NCBI RefSeq assembly: GCF_014207095.1
Contig: NZ_JACHBG010000006.1
Span: 124,001 to 188,000, forward strand
Origin: Martinezella lusitana
Lineage (GTDB): Bacteria > Pseudomonadota > Alphaproteobacteria > Rhizobiales > Rhizobiaceae
Length of the DNA stretch: 64,000 nucleotides
Reading direction: 5' to 3'
Numbering within the stretch: the first letter of the stretch is position 1; the number at the start of each line of letters is the position of its first letter. The position numbers were made by a program, and so were the translations under genes. A model generated the notes under the pieces. That model was given only the letters and a program-made list of their open reading frames with translations, was not told the DNA's origin and did not search any database. Below, one piece after another: positions 1 through 8,253 of the stretch.

Positions 1-25
1 TGTTGCAAGGCCATGAGGTGAGGTG

Positions 26-670
26 ATGAGAGATGAACTACGCCTGCTGAGATCTTTAACAGGGCCATTTCCTGCCTTCGATGCCGATCTGACGCCGAAT
101 GAGCCGCGAGAACTGTTTTCGCATTGGCTTCGTGACGCGATCGAGGCCGGCGTGAAGGAGCCGCATGCCATGGTGCTCTCCACCGTCGACGAGAATGGTG
201 GGCCGGATGCCCGTGTCGTCATTTTGAAGAATCTCGATCAGCGAGGCTGGCACTTTGCAACGACGGATAGCGGGCCGAAAGGGCGCCAGATCAACCTCAA
301 TCCCGCCGTCGCTTTGACTTTCTATTGGCCGGCACTCGGGCGGCAGGTCCGTCTGCGAGGGATGGCGCTGCAAGCCGAAATTCACGAGCGTGACGCGGAT
401 TTTCGTGCGCGCTCGCGAGGCGCGAAAGCGGTGGCGCTGCTTGCCAGGCAGAGCGAGGTGCTGGGCTCCACGCAAGAGCTGGAGGACGCACTGAACCGAC
501 AGCATCACAGACTGCAGGAAGAGCCTGACCTTGTCGCGCCAAGCTGGGCGGTCTTCATCGTCATGCCGCATGAGGTGGAGTTCTGGCAGGGGGACAGCGA
601 CCGCCGCCATCATCGTTTGCGATACAGCCGCAAAAAGCTTGGTTGGGTAAGAGAGCGACTTTGGCCGTAA
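26..670 (+). CDS. Pyridoxamine 5'-phosphate oxidase family protein (PdxH-like)
   Basis: FMN-dependent oxidase of the PNPOx fold; canonical members oxidise pyridoxine or pyridoxamine 5'-phosphate to pyridoxal phosphate in the cytoplasm. The 214-residue product has the family order: an EPHAMVLSTVDENG strand, RVVILKNLD, a SxKGRQINLNP flavin-contact segment, the RQVRLRG strand, and a C-terminal VEFWQG plus RxHHRLRY block matching the family's substrate-site end. A GTG lies at 23, but GAGG at 15-18 is spaced best for the ATG at 26. It stands alone, with the next gene behind a palindrome. The RHHRLRYSRK end differs slightly from housekeeping PdxH, so a paralogue acting on another substrate (PhzG-like) is possible. 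Confidence 0.75.
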   Translation: MRDELRLLRSLTGPFPAFDADLTPNEPRELFSHWLRDAIEAGVKEPHAMVLSTVDENGGPDARVVILKNLDQRGWHFATTDSGPKGRQINLNPAVALTFYWPALGRQVRLRGMALQAEIHERDADFRARSRGAKAVALLARQSEVLGSTQELEDALNRQHHRLQEEPDLVAPSWAVFIVMPHEVEFWQGDSDRRHHRLRYSRKKLGWVRERLWP

Positions 671-698
671 AGGCCGAGCTTGCCTGATGACAGAAGAC

Positions 699-736
699 GC
701 ACTAGCGTAATATCTAACGAAATATAACGCTAGTGC
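699..736 (+). promoter_or_regulatory. Long palindrome just before the DUF2325 gene; Mo-box-like
   Basis: Perfect 10-bp arms GCACTAGCGT (699-708) and ACGCTAGTGC (727-736) extend inward with one mismatch. Read on the minus strand, the core has half-sites CGTTATAT and ATATTACG in a 24-bp frame. That resembles the Escherichia coli ModE (molybdate) operator in half-site sequence and spacing. It ends 4 nt before the start codon at 741, so a bound repressor, or the hairpin in RNA, would block initiation. No T-run follows, which argues against a terminator. The operator reading is inference. Confidence 0.5.
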
Positions 737-740
737 GACC

Positions 741-1967
741 ATGTCCGTTCTGTTCAATCATAAGCCGCCGCTTTCGTTTTCGCTTCCGAAGGTAGATCAG
801 CTGCCGCTTGCGGAATCTGTGGTCGTCGTCAGAGCCCGGAGGCTGAAGACTTGGGAGTTGCCGTCGATGTTTCATTGCTCGATCGTCGGCACCTGCCTGA
901 CCACTGCCGAGCTGCGGCAAGTCCTTGCCAAGGTCGGCGACATCGATGCGAAGATGGCGACTGATCATGCACTGCATAGTCGCGGCGTCAGGGCTGCCGG
1001 ACAGCATGACATTGCCAGCAAGCTCTTGAACAAGGCTCTTGAGCGTCGCCACGACCGGATCCTGAAGCAATTTTCGAAGCTTTCGACCGCGTCCGAGGTC
1101 AGGTCTCAATGGAATGTCGCAGTCGATGACGGAGACATATCGGGAGCCTACTGGGCTGTCATGAGCCACCCGGCGAGCGATCGCTCGCTGCGGCAGGAGG
1201 TCTTCGGCGAAGTGCACATGCTGTCGCATCTCGTCGGCAGCTCCAGCCGGCTCGATCTTGCACGGTTACGCAAGCTGCAGCTGGATGCCGAAGCCAAGGA
1301 CGACAAGATTGCGCGTCAGGAAGCCAGGCTTCAGGCGGCGGCCAATAATCAGGCGTGTCTAAAGAGACGCATCGATGAGCTGGAAGCAGATCTGTTGCGC
1401 AGGCAGACCGTCGCAGCCGAGCCGGCGCGTGCCGACAATGGCCAGGAAGCAAGATTGCAGCAAAGGTTGCAAGTCGCCGCCCAGCGTGCCGGCGGATATG
1501 ACGAACGTGTTGCCGCCCTGGAAGCGAGACTCGCAGAGGCCGAGCGGCGCGCTGCGGCGCTTGCCGAGGAAAACGGTATTCTGCAGCAAGAGCTGGATCT
1601 CCTGGAGACGGCGCTGACCGCATCGGAGGTAGCCGCACCCGCAGTCGGACATTCGAATGAGCTTCAGACGTTGCTTTACGTCGGCGGCCGCAAGAACCTT
1701 TTCGATCGATTGCGGAAACTCGCTGAGCACCAGAATATCGATCTTATGCTCCATGACGGCGGCGTTGAAGATAACCTCTCGCTATTGCCGGGCATGGTCA
1801 GCCGCGTCTCCTGGGCGATCTTCCCGGTCGATTGCATCAGCCATTCGGCGGCTGACATGGTCAAACGTCTGTGCCGCGAAAGCGAGAAGCCCTATCTGCC
1901 GCTGCGTTCCGCAAGTCTGGCCAGCTTTGCCGCAGCGATTGCGCAGCCGTTGGCGGCTGCCGAATGA
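741..1967 (+). CDS. DUF2325 domain protein with central coiled coil
   Basis: A 408-residue soluble protein of unknown function. Residues about 1-170 form a mostly helical N-terminal region without a recognised fold. Residues about 180-295 are heptad-rich coiled coil (repeated EARLQ, RRAAALAEENGILQQELDLLE). The C-terminus, about 310-400, is the DUF2325 domain, recognised from LYVGGRKN, LMLHDGGVEDN, the FPVDCISHSAADMVKRLC signature with its conserved Cys residues, and a final PYLPLRSASLASF strand. No signal peptide or membrane segment is seen. There is no strong Shine-Dalgarno; the start codon is 4 nt after the palindrome at 699-736, suggesting control by an operator or RNA structure. A metal- or redox-linked role is only a guess from the cysteines and the Mo-box-like site. 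Confidence 0.75.
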   Translation: MSVLFNHKPPLSFSLPKVDQLPLAESVVVVRARRLKTWELPSMFHCSIVGTCLTTAELRQVLAKVGDIDAKMATDHALHSRGVRAAGQHDIASKLLNKALERRHDRILKQFSKLSTASEVRSQWNVAVDDGDISGAYWAVMSHPASDRSLRQEVFGEVHMLSHLVGSSSRLDLARLRKLQLDAEAKDDKIARQEARLQAAANNQACLKRRIDELEADLLRRQTVAAEPARADNGQEARLQQRLQVAAQRAGGYDERVAALEARLAEAERRAAALAEENGILQQELDLLETALTASEVAAPAVGHSNELQTLLYVGGRKNLFDRLRKLAEHQNIDLMLHDGGVEDNLSLLPGMVSRVSWAIFPVDCISHSAADMVKRLCRESEKPYLPLRSASLASFAAAIAQPLAAAE

Positions 1968-2121
1968 CGGTCAATCACGTTTCGGTGTTTTCACCGGCAT
2001 GTGCGTAACAAGATCGCTCCCGCTCTCGTATCCATAGCGGCAGGACATGATCAACGCCGAGAAAATCGGCGCTTCAAGCGTTCTGCGGGCAGGCGGCTTA
2101 TCCGCCAAGGAGAAGAGTGTG

Positions 2122-2610
2122 ATGCTGAACAGACGACTGTTACTTCTCGCCGCCACGTTCGGCGGCATTGGCTTGCGACTGGGCATGGGGGCAACGGCAA
2201 CCAAGGCGTCGGGGATATTTGCTGTCACCCATAGCGATGAGGAATGGCACAAGATCTTGACCGCCGATCAATATGCCGTGCTCCGGGAGGAGGGGACAGA
2301 GCGTCCGTTCACCAGTGCGCTGCTGAACGAGCATGGAAAGGGAAACTTCGCCTGCGCCGGCTGCAATCAGGATGCGTTCGCGTCGTCCACCAAGTTCGAC
2401 AGCGGCACGGGCTGGCCGAGCTTCTGGGCTCCGATCGAAGGAGCGGTGGCAACATCGCGCGATACATCTTTCGGCATGGTGCGCAACGAGGTGCATTGCA
2501 GCCGCTGCGGTGGTCATCTCGGGCATGTGTTCGAGGACGGACCGAAGCCGACTGGTCTGCGCTACTGCATGAATGGCGTTGCCATGAAATTCCATCCCGC
2601 TGCGGCCTGA
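2122..2610 (+). CDS. msrB: Exported peptide-methionine (R)-S-oxide reductase MsrB
   Basis: Reduces methionine-R-sulfoxide in oxidised proteins. The 162-residue product starts at ATG 2122, with AAGGAGAAG at 2107-2115 spaced correctly; an in-frame ATG at 2047 lacks such a site. The N-terminus NRRLLLLAATFGG reads as a Tat-like or Sec signal, so the enzyme should act in the periplasm. Zinc ligands are Cys78/Cys81 (FACAGC) and Cys126/Cys129 (HCSRCGGHLGHVF). The catalytic Cys149 is in RYCMNG. No further cysteine is present, so this is the type without a resolving Cys, which needs direct reduction by a thioredoxin-like donor. The DipZ-like protein 19 bp downstream is the obvious donor. Confidence 0.9.
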   Translation: MLNRRLLLLAATFGGIGLRLGMGATATKASGIFAVTHSDEEWHKILTADQYAVLREEGTERPFTSALLNEHGKGNFACAGCNQDAFASSTKFDSGTGWPSFWAPIEGAVATSRDTSFGMVRNEVHCSRCGGHLGHVFEDGPKPTGLRYCMNGVAMKFHPAAA

Positions 2611-2628
2611 CCGAAATCAGAGACGACC

Positions 2629-4452
2629 ATGATCCTCTTCATTCTTGCTTATCTTGGCGGTGTTCTCACCATCGTTAGTCCTTGCATCCTGCCGGTGCTG
2701 CCATTCGTCTTTGCGCGGGCAGGCCAGCCATTTCTGCGCAGCACGCTGCCCATGCTTATCGGCATGGCGGCGACCTTCGCGGCGGTGGCGACACTGGCAG
2801 CTCTGGGCGGCGGCTGGGCGGTACAGGCCAACGAATACGGACGCTATGCGGCGATGGCGCTGCTTGCCGTCTTCGGCACCATTCTGCTCTTTCCGTCGCT
2901 CTCGGACCATCTGACCCGACCATTGGTTTCGCTCGGGGCACGCTTGTCGCAGTCGGCCGATCGCGCCAGCCGCGGTGGGGGCTCGAAGATGCTGGCCTCA
3001 TTGCTCCTCGGCGTAGCGACGGGGCTACTCTGGGCGCCATGCGCAGGACCGGTGCTCGGCCTTATCTTGACGGGTGCCGCTCTGCAGGGGGCGAGCGTGG
3101 GTACGACACTGTTGCTGCTGGCCTACGCCCTCGGTGCTGCGACCTCGCTGGCTCTGGCACTCCTGATCGGCGGCCGTGCCTATCAGGCCATGAAGCAATC
3201 GCTCGGCGTTGGCGAGTGGCTCCGACGCGGCGTCGGCGTTGCTGTTCTGGTGGCCGTTGTTGCGATTGCGATGGGGCTCGACACAGGCCTGTTGACGCGG
3301 GCTTCACTCGCCAGCACCGCCTCGCTCGAGCAGGGCCTTGTGGATCGTTTCCGTGCGCAGGATCAGAGCAAGTCGTCGCCCGTGGTCATGAAGAGCGACG
3401 GCGGCGCGATGATGAGCGCAAACTCGAACGGACCCAACGCCGGTGGTTCAATGTCAATGGCGCAGAAGGCCGCGGCTATCCAGCTGTCTGCCGAGGGCTC
3501 CATCCCGTCGCTTGACGGTGCGGTCCAATGGCTCAATTCCGAGCCGCTGACGGCAGCCGGATTGAAGGGCAAAGTCGTTCTGATCGATTTCTGGACCTAT
3601 TCCTGCATCAATTGCCTGCGCGCCATTCCCTATGTCGAAGCTTGGGCTCAGAAATATAAGGATCAGGGCCTTGTCGTGATCGGCGTCCATGCGCCGGAAT
3701 TCGCCTTCGAAAAGAATGCCGACAACGTGAAGAAGGCGATCGGCGAACTCGGCATTACCTATCCCGTCGCCATTGACAATAATTACGCGATCTGGCGCGC
3801 CTTCGACAACGAATATTGGCCGGGGCATTATTTTATCGATGCGCAGGGCCAGGTTCGTCACCATCACTTTGGCGAGGGCGATTATGATCAGTCCGAGCGG
3901 GTGATCCAGCAGCTCCTTGCCGAGGCCGGAAAGGTGAATGTTTCCGGCGATATCGTCAACGTGAAGGCAACGGGCGCCGAAGCTGCGGCCTCAGATGAGG
4001 CCGATGTGCAGTCGCCGGAAACCTATGTCGGCTATCTGCGCTCGCAGAACTTCGTCGACGACGCCGGTACGGTAAACGACGCTGCGCATGATTATGTTGC
4101 CGGAACTCCGAAGCTCAACGAATGGGGGCTCGTCGGCAACTGGACGGTGGGCGGACAAGAGGCGATGTCAAACAGGGCCGATACCGGTCTGTACTATCGT
4201 TTTCATGCGCGCGATCTGCATCTGGTGCTTGGACCGGCGGCGGATGGAAAACCCGTCCGCTTCCGGATCACTATCGACGGCAAGCCGCCCGGGGATAGTC
4301 ACGGCGTCGATACGGATACAAACGGGAGTGGTGTTGTGACGGAGCAGAGGCTCTATCAACTCGTCCGCACGAGCGGCGCCGTCGCGGATCATACGTTCGA
4401 GATCAAGTTCTTCGATCCCGGCGCCCAGGCCTATGCGTTCACATTCGGCTGA
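2629..4452 (+). CDS. DipZ-like fusion: CcdA/DsbD membrane domain plus thioredoxin and C-terminal sandwich domains
   Basis: Carries electrons from cytoplasmic thioredoxin across the inner membrane to a periplasmic thioredoxin-like domain. Residues 1-225 form the CcdA-type multi-helix domain with its cysteine pair, Cys19 (IVSPCILPVLPF) and Cys138 (LWAPCAGPVLG). A Ser/Gly/Met-rich linker (about 245-285) leads to a TlpA-like thioredoxin domain with the motif WTYSCINCLRAIP (Cys326/Cys329). After about residue 450 comes a beta-rich DipZ-type C-terminal domain that is not catalytic. Length (607) and order fit the DipZ family. The gene directly follows msrB, supporting a shared role in periplasmic methionine repair. 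It is convergent with the regulator ending at 4491. Confidence 0.85.
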   Translation: MILFILAYLGGVLTIVSPCILPVLPFVFARAGQPFLRSTLPMLIGMAATFAAVATLAALGGGWAVQANEYGRYAAMALLAVFGTILLFPSLSDHLTRPLVSLGARLSQSADRASRGGGSKMLASLLLGVATGLLWAPCAGPVLGLILTGAALQGASVGTTLLLLAYALGAATSLALALLIGGRAYQAMKQSLGVGEWLRRGVGVAVLVAVVAIAMGLDTGLLTRASLASTASLEQGLVDRFRAQDQSKSSPVVMKSDGGAMMSANSNGPNAGGSMSMAQKAAAIQLSAEGSIPSLDGAVQWLNSEPLTAAGLKGKVVLIDFWTYSCINCLRAIPYVEAWAQKYKDQGLVVIGVHAPEFAFEKNADNVKKAIGELGITYPVAIDNNYAIWRAFDNEYWPGHYFIDAQGQVRHHHFGEGDYDQSERVIQQLLAEAGKVNVSGDIVNVKATGAEAAASDEADVQSPETYVGYLRSQNFVDDAGTVNDAAHDYVAGTPKLNEWGLVGNWTVGGQEAMSNRADTGLYYRFHARDLHLVLGPAADGKPVRFRITIDGKPPGDSHGVDTDTNGSGVVTEQRLYQLVRTSGAVADHTFEIKFFDPGAQAYAFTFG

Positions 4453-4490
4453 CGGCATATCCGCGTTCGCGCACTCCGACGAACGGCCGA

Positions 4491-5039
4491 TCAGAAGCTC
4501 GGCGGCGTGCAGGCGCTGATGATTTCGCAAGGCACCGGCCCGACACAGCGGAAGCGGTGGGGCCGTCGGCTTTCGAAGTAGTAGGCGTCACCCGGCCCCA
4601 GAATGCGCCGCTCGTCATCGACCGTGACTTCGAGGCGGCCTGACAGGACGATGCCGCCTTCCTCGCCCTCGTGCACCAAAGGCACCTTGCCGGTATCCGC
4701 TCCGGGTTGATAGCATTCCTTGAGGATCTGCAGGCTACGGCCGAACAGGTTTTCGCCGATCTGCCGATAGGAAATCGGACCCTTGCCGATCTCGACGAGT
4801 TCCTCTGCAGCGTAGAAGGCTTTCTTTGGCGCTTCCGGCTCGAAGGCGAAGAATTCGGCAAGGCCGATCGGGATGCCGTCGAGAATGCGCTTGAGAGCGC
4901 CGACCGACGGATTGGCCGAATTGGATTCGATCAGCGAAATCGTCGAATTGGTCACGCCGGCGCGTTTTGCGAGCTCGCGCTGGGAAAGATTGCGCGCGAG
5001 GCGCAGGTGGCGGAGGCGATTACCGATATCAACGGACAT
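4491..5039 (-). CDS. XRE-type transcriptional regulator with C-terminal cupin
   Basis: A DNA-binding regulator of the HTH-cupin type, often controlling amine or amino-acid catabolism (PuuR-like). Residues about 5-60 form the helix-turn-helix (RLRHLRLARNLSQRELAKRAGVTNS split over the recognition helices; TISLIES). Residues about 110-180 form a cupin (HEGEEGGIVLSGRLEV, LGPGDAYYFES, PHRF) likely to bind a small ligand. The ATG at 5039 is preferred over the GTG at 5057 because AGGA lies about 6 nt upstream of it. It is divergent from the aminotransferase at 5182 with a short palindrome between, so it probably controls that gene and itself. Confidence 0.85.
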   Translation of the reverse strand: MSVDIGNRLRHLRLARNLSQRELAKRAGVTNSTISLIESNSANPSVGALKRILDGIPIGLAEFFAFEPEAPKKAFYAAEELVEIGKGPISYRQIGENLFGRSLQILKECYQPGADTGKVPLVHEGEEGGIVLSGRLEVTVDDERRILGPGDAYYFESRRPHRFRCVGPVPCEIISACTPPSF

Positions 5040-5060
5040 TGTGGTCCTGCGTTTCACGTG

Positions 5061-5074
5061 TTCGAAATATCGAA
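5061..5074 (+). promoter_or_regulatory. Palindrome between the XRE-cupin regulator and the aminotransferase
   Basis: TTCGA (5061-5065) and TCGAA (5070-5074) are separated by 4 nt, 22 nt upstream of the regulator start and about 110 nt upstream of the aminotransferase start. Position and symmetry suit an XRE-family operator for autoregulation and control of the divergent gene. Binding is inferred. Confidence 0.35.
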
Positions 5075-5181
5075 AACTCTATACATCGCCTCTTAAAAAA
5101 CAATGGGTTAAATCGGTGTAGAAAAGGACTTGTTCGACGCAGGGAAATCGCGGATTCAGTGCTGGCGCAATGGAGGCGATG

Positions 5182-6516
5182 ATGGACAAGATTACCCACA
5201 CCAACACCCCGGTTCTCGACAATTTCTGGATGCCGTTTACGGCAAATCGCCAGTTCAAGGCGGCGCCGCGACTGTTGGCTGCGGCCGAGGGCATGTACTA
5301 CACCGATGTCGATGGGAATAAGGTGCTCGATGGTACCGCCGGCCTCTGGTGCGTGAACGCTGGTCACGGCCGCAAGAAAATCACTCAGGCGGTCGAACGC
5401 CAGCTTTCGACGATGGACTTCGCCCCGACCTTTCAGATGGGGCATCCGATCGCCTTCGACTTCGCCGCAAAGCTTGCTGCGCACGCACCGGGCGGCCCGA
5501 AGGGTGGGCTTGACCGCGTATTCTTTACCGGATCCGGCTCCGAATCCGTCGACACCGCCCTGAAGATTGCTATCGCCTATCAGCGGGCGATCGGGCAGGG
5601 CACCCGCACCCGCATCATCGGCCGCGAAAAAGGCTATCACGGCGTCGGCTTCGGCGGCATTTCCGTCGGCGGTCTCGTCAACAACCGCCGCGTCTTTCCG
5701 CAGATCCCGGCCGACCATATGCGCCACACGCTTGACGTCGAGCGCAATGCCTTCAGCAAAGGACTGCCGGCGCACGGCATCGAGCTTGCGGAAGATCTGG
5801 AGCGGCTGGTCGCGTTGCATGGCGCTGAAACCATCGCCGCCGTCATCGTCGAGCCGATGTCCGGCTCCGCCGGCGTCATCCTGCCGCCGAAGGGCTATCT
5901 CGAGCGCTTGCGGGCGATTGCCGACAAATACGGCATCCTGTTGATCTTCGATGAAGTCATCACCGGTTTCGGCCGCCTGGGCACCCCCTTCGCTACCGAC
6001 TATTTCGGTGTCGTCCCCGACCTCGTGACGACGGCCAAGGGTATCACCAACGGCACCATCCCGATGGGCGCAGTCTTTGCCAGCCGCAAGGTCTATGATG
6101 GGCTCATGACCGGCCCGGAAAACCAGATCGAGCTCTTCCATGGCTATACCTATTCGGGCCACCCGGTCGCCTGCGCCGCCGGTCTCGCAACGATGGAAGT
6201 CTATGAGGAAGAGGGCCTTCTGACACGCGCCAGCGAGTTGGCAAGCGATTGGGAAAATGCCCTGCATTCGCTGAAAGGCCTGCCGCATGTGGTCGATATC
6301 CGCAATCTCGGCCTTGTCGGTGCAATCGAACTTGCGCCGCGCGACGGCGCACCCGGCACGCGCGCCTATGACGTGTTCGTGGATTGCTTCAACAAGGGGC
6401 TTTTGATCCGCGTGACCGGCGATATCATTGCGCTCTCGCCGCCGCTCATTATCGAGCGTGCTCAGATCGAAACGATCGTCTCCACTATTGGCGATGCGCT
6501 GAAGCGCGCCGCCTGA
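5182..6516 (+). CDS. Omega-amino acid:pyruvate aminotransferase (class III, PLP)
   Basis: PLP-dependent transfer of a terminal amino group (beta-alanine or a polyamine-derived amine) to pyruvate. The sequence is colinear with beta-alanine:pyruvate transaminases: GTAGLWCVNAGHGR, the phosphate-binding FFTGSGSESVDTALK, EKGYHGVGFGGISVGG, the cofactor Asp in LLIFDEVITGFGR, and the Schiff-base Lys in TTAKGITNGTIPMGAV. The length (444) is standard. ATG codons occur at 5170, 5179 and 5182; GGAGG at 5172-5176 is spaced for 5182. It probably answers to the divergent XRE-cupin regulator. The exact amine donor cannot be read from sequence. Confidence 0.85.
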   Translation: MDKITHTNTPVLDNFWMPFTANRQFKAAPRLLAAAEGMYYTDVDGNKVLDGTAGLWCVNAGHGRKKITQAVERQLSTMDFAPTFQMGHPIAFDFAAKLAAHAPGGPKGGLDRVFFTGSGSESVDTALKIAIAYQRAIGQGTRTRIIGREKGYHGVGFGGISVGGLVNNRRVFPQIPADHMRHTLDVERNAFSKGLPAHGIELAEDLERLVALHGAETIAAVIVEPMSGSAGVILPPKGYLERLRAIADKYGILLIFDEVITGFGRLGTPFATDYFGVVPDLVTTAKGITNGTIPMGAVFASRKVYDGLMTGPENQIELFHGYTYSGHPVACAAGLATMEVYEEEGLLTRASELASDWENALHSLKGLPHVVDIRNLGLVGAIELAPRDGAPGTRAYDVFVDCFNKGLLIRVTGDIIALSPPLIIERAQIETIVSTIGDALKRAA

Positions 6517-6907
6517 TCGGCTTTGGCAAGGCCGGCGGTAAAATGCCCGCCTTGCCATCTCCCACGAAGCGTCCGCGGTTGATCCGCGATTGCTTCATCG
6601 CGGCGCCGATGGCTGCCTGCAAAACCGGGCTCGAGCGAAGAGCCCATCTCACCTGAATCTCCATTGCCTTTCATTCGGCAGTGCGATGTCACGGGTATTG
6701 CCGCTCCGCGCCGTCAAGGTTAGGTAGAAATAGGCAGTGCGATCTCGGAAAAGTTCTGTTCAGTTGCGTTGAGAAGCGGTATGGCCGAGAACTTCGCGGC
6801 CGTGTCGGGGATGGGATTGCGCGACCGGGCCTTTGCCTGGACGTCGGCGGTCTATATTCTTCTGGCCGCCTCCCTGAGTAAGATGAAGTCGTAGCGAGCC
6901 GGACCGG
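6517..6907 (+). other. 391-bp gap after the aminotransferase; stem-loop and an 11-bp direct repeat
   Basis: A stem-loop with arms around 6525-6536 and 6547-6556 (right arm CCGCCTTGCC) follows the aminotransferase stop by about 9 nt but has no T-run, so it is only a weak terminator candidate. GGCAGTGCGAT occurs at 6677-6687 and again at 6733-6743. No coding sequence with recognisable similarity was seen; the rest presumably holds the promoter of the LacI-type gene at 6908. Confidence 0.4.
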
Positions 6908-7942
6908 ATGCAGAGACCGACGATCAAGACCATCGCGCAGGAAACCGGCCTTTCGATCGCCACGGTATCGAAGGCGTTGAAGAGTTCGCCACAGGTGCGG
7001 CCGGAGACGCGGGCGATCGTCGTCGCCGCTGCCGAACGCGTCGGCTACGAGCTGAACATGCATGGCGTGCAGCTGCGCACCGGCAAGACCTATCAGGTCG
7101 CGGCGATCATGACGGCACCCGGGCCGAAACAGCAGGAGTGGGAAGGCGTCGAATATGCCCAGCTCTTGAGCGGCATTTCCTGGGCGCTGGAGGACAGTCC
7201 CTATCGGGTCTCGCTTTATGCGGTGCGCAATTTCGAGGAAAGCCTGGCAACCATCCGGCAGATCGTCGCGCTGAAGAAGGCCGACGGCATCATCGTCTCG
7301 GGCACGCGCGCCGACGATCCGCGCATCCGCATCATGCAGGCGGCGGATTTTCCCTTCGTCACCTACGGCACGACGATCCACAATGATGCGCATGCCTATG
7401 TCGATGCCGACAACGAGCAGATGATCCGCCGGTCGGTGGCGCGGCTGGTCGAACGTGGCCATCGCCGTATCGCACTCATCAATCCGCTGGCGGATCTGAG
7501 CTATGCCATCACCCGGCTTGCAGCCTATCGGCAGGCGCTCGATGTCGCCGGTCTTGCCTTCGATCCGGTGCTGGTGGCGCATGACCGGCTGACACCGGCC
7601 TTCGGCCGCGAAAGCGTGCTGGCGATGTCGCGTCTGCCCGATCCGCCGACGGCCTATATCTGCGCCAACGAGGCCTCGGCGCTCGGCGCCTTTTCCGGCT
7701 TTCACGAGCGTGGTCTGGTGCATGGTCGCGATGCGGTGATCAATGCGACCGACGATCTCAACGTCAGCCAGTATTTCGCGCCGCCGATCACCACCTATTT
7801 CCTGCCGATCCACGAGCCGAGCGAGCTTCTGGGCAGCTACATCCTGCGCCGCATGGAAGGCGAACCGCCGGAAGCACTGCAAGCCCTCATCATGCCCAGG
7901 CTCATCGAACGCTCCGACGATCGCGTCACACCAAAACGCTGA
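6908..7942 (+). CDS. LacI-family transcriptional regulator
   Basis: A 344-residue repressor-type protein. Residues about 4-55 form the LacI helix-turn-helix (TIKTIAQETGLSIATVSKALKSSP, split by the turn) and the hinge helix. The rest is a periplasmic-binding-protein-like effector domain (KKADGIIVSGTRADDPR, ERGHRRIALINP, AYICANEASALGAF). It lies 311 bp upstream of the peptide-type ABC operon on the same strand, making that operon the most likely target. The effector is unknown; LacI regulators usually sense sugars, which fits imperfectly with a family-5 binding protein, so the target may lie elsewhere. Confidence 0.85.
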   Translation: MQRPTIKTIAQETGLSIATVSKALKSSPQVRPETRAIVVAAAERVGYELNMHGVQLRTGKTYQVAAIMTAPGPKQQEWEGVEYAQLLSGISWALEDSPYRVSLYAVRNFEESLATIRQIVALKKADGIIVSGTRADDPRIRIMQAADFPFVTYGTTIHNDAHAYVDADNEQMIRRSVARLVERGHRRIALINPLADLSYAITRLAAYRQALDVAGLAFDPVLVAHDRLTPAFGRESVLAMSRLPDPPTAYICANEASALGAFSGFHERGLVHGRDAVINATDDLNVSQYFAPPITTYFLPIHEPSELLGSYILRRMEGEPPEALQALIMPRLIERSDDRVTPKR

Positions 7943-8151
7943 TCCCGGCGATGTGTCCGCATTCGCGCGATGCCTCAGCTCCGTTGGCGCTCAGGGTGTG
8001 ACCTGTTTTAACGGGACTCTCGCAATGTCATCGTCTGCTAGTTGGCTAGCGATCGTCTGCGCAGAAACAGCAAGCACACCCTCTCGTTTGAAGCCTGAGC
8101 CATGAAACGGAATTTTTCCAGCTCAGCTCTAAACGAACCAGAATGCCTTTA

Positions 8152-8170
8152 GTCTACTAAAATTATAGAC
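8152..8170 (+). promoter_or_regulatory. Palindrome upstream of the peptide-type ABC operon
   Basis: GTCTA (8152-8156) and TAGAC (8166-8170) flank a 9-nt AT-rich centre, about 85 nt before the binding-protein gene. This is the only AT-rich, symmetric segment in the 311-bp gap from 7943 to 8253, so it is the best operator or promoter candidate there. The bound protein is unknown; the LacI product encoded just upstream is one option. Confidence 0.3.
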
Positions 8171-8253
8171 AATATTATTTCCGTCGAGCCGCATTGGGAT
8201 GCGGTCTCCGGTCAAGTGACTGACATGACCGTGATCGAAATCAAGGACGGGAT

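Noticed and set aside
699..736. Intrinsic terminator for the PdxH-like gene
   Set aside because: No T-run follows the hairpin on the plus strand, the centre is AT-rich, and the element lies against the next start codon; an operator is the better reading.
56..757. 233-residue open frame antisense to the PdxH-like gene
   Set aside because: Composition (many Arg/Gln, no family signature) and full overlap with a well-supported gene mark it as a high-GC shadow.
5029..6558. 509-residue open frame antisense to the aminotransferase
   Set aside because: A long shadow of a GC-rich class III aminotransferase; no motif, no ribosome site, and the sense gene carries intact catalytic motifs.
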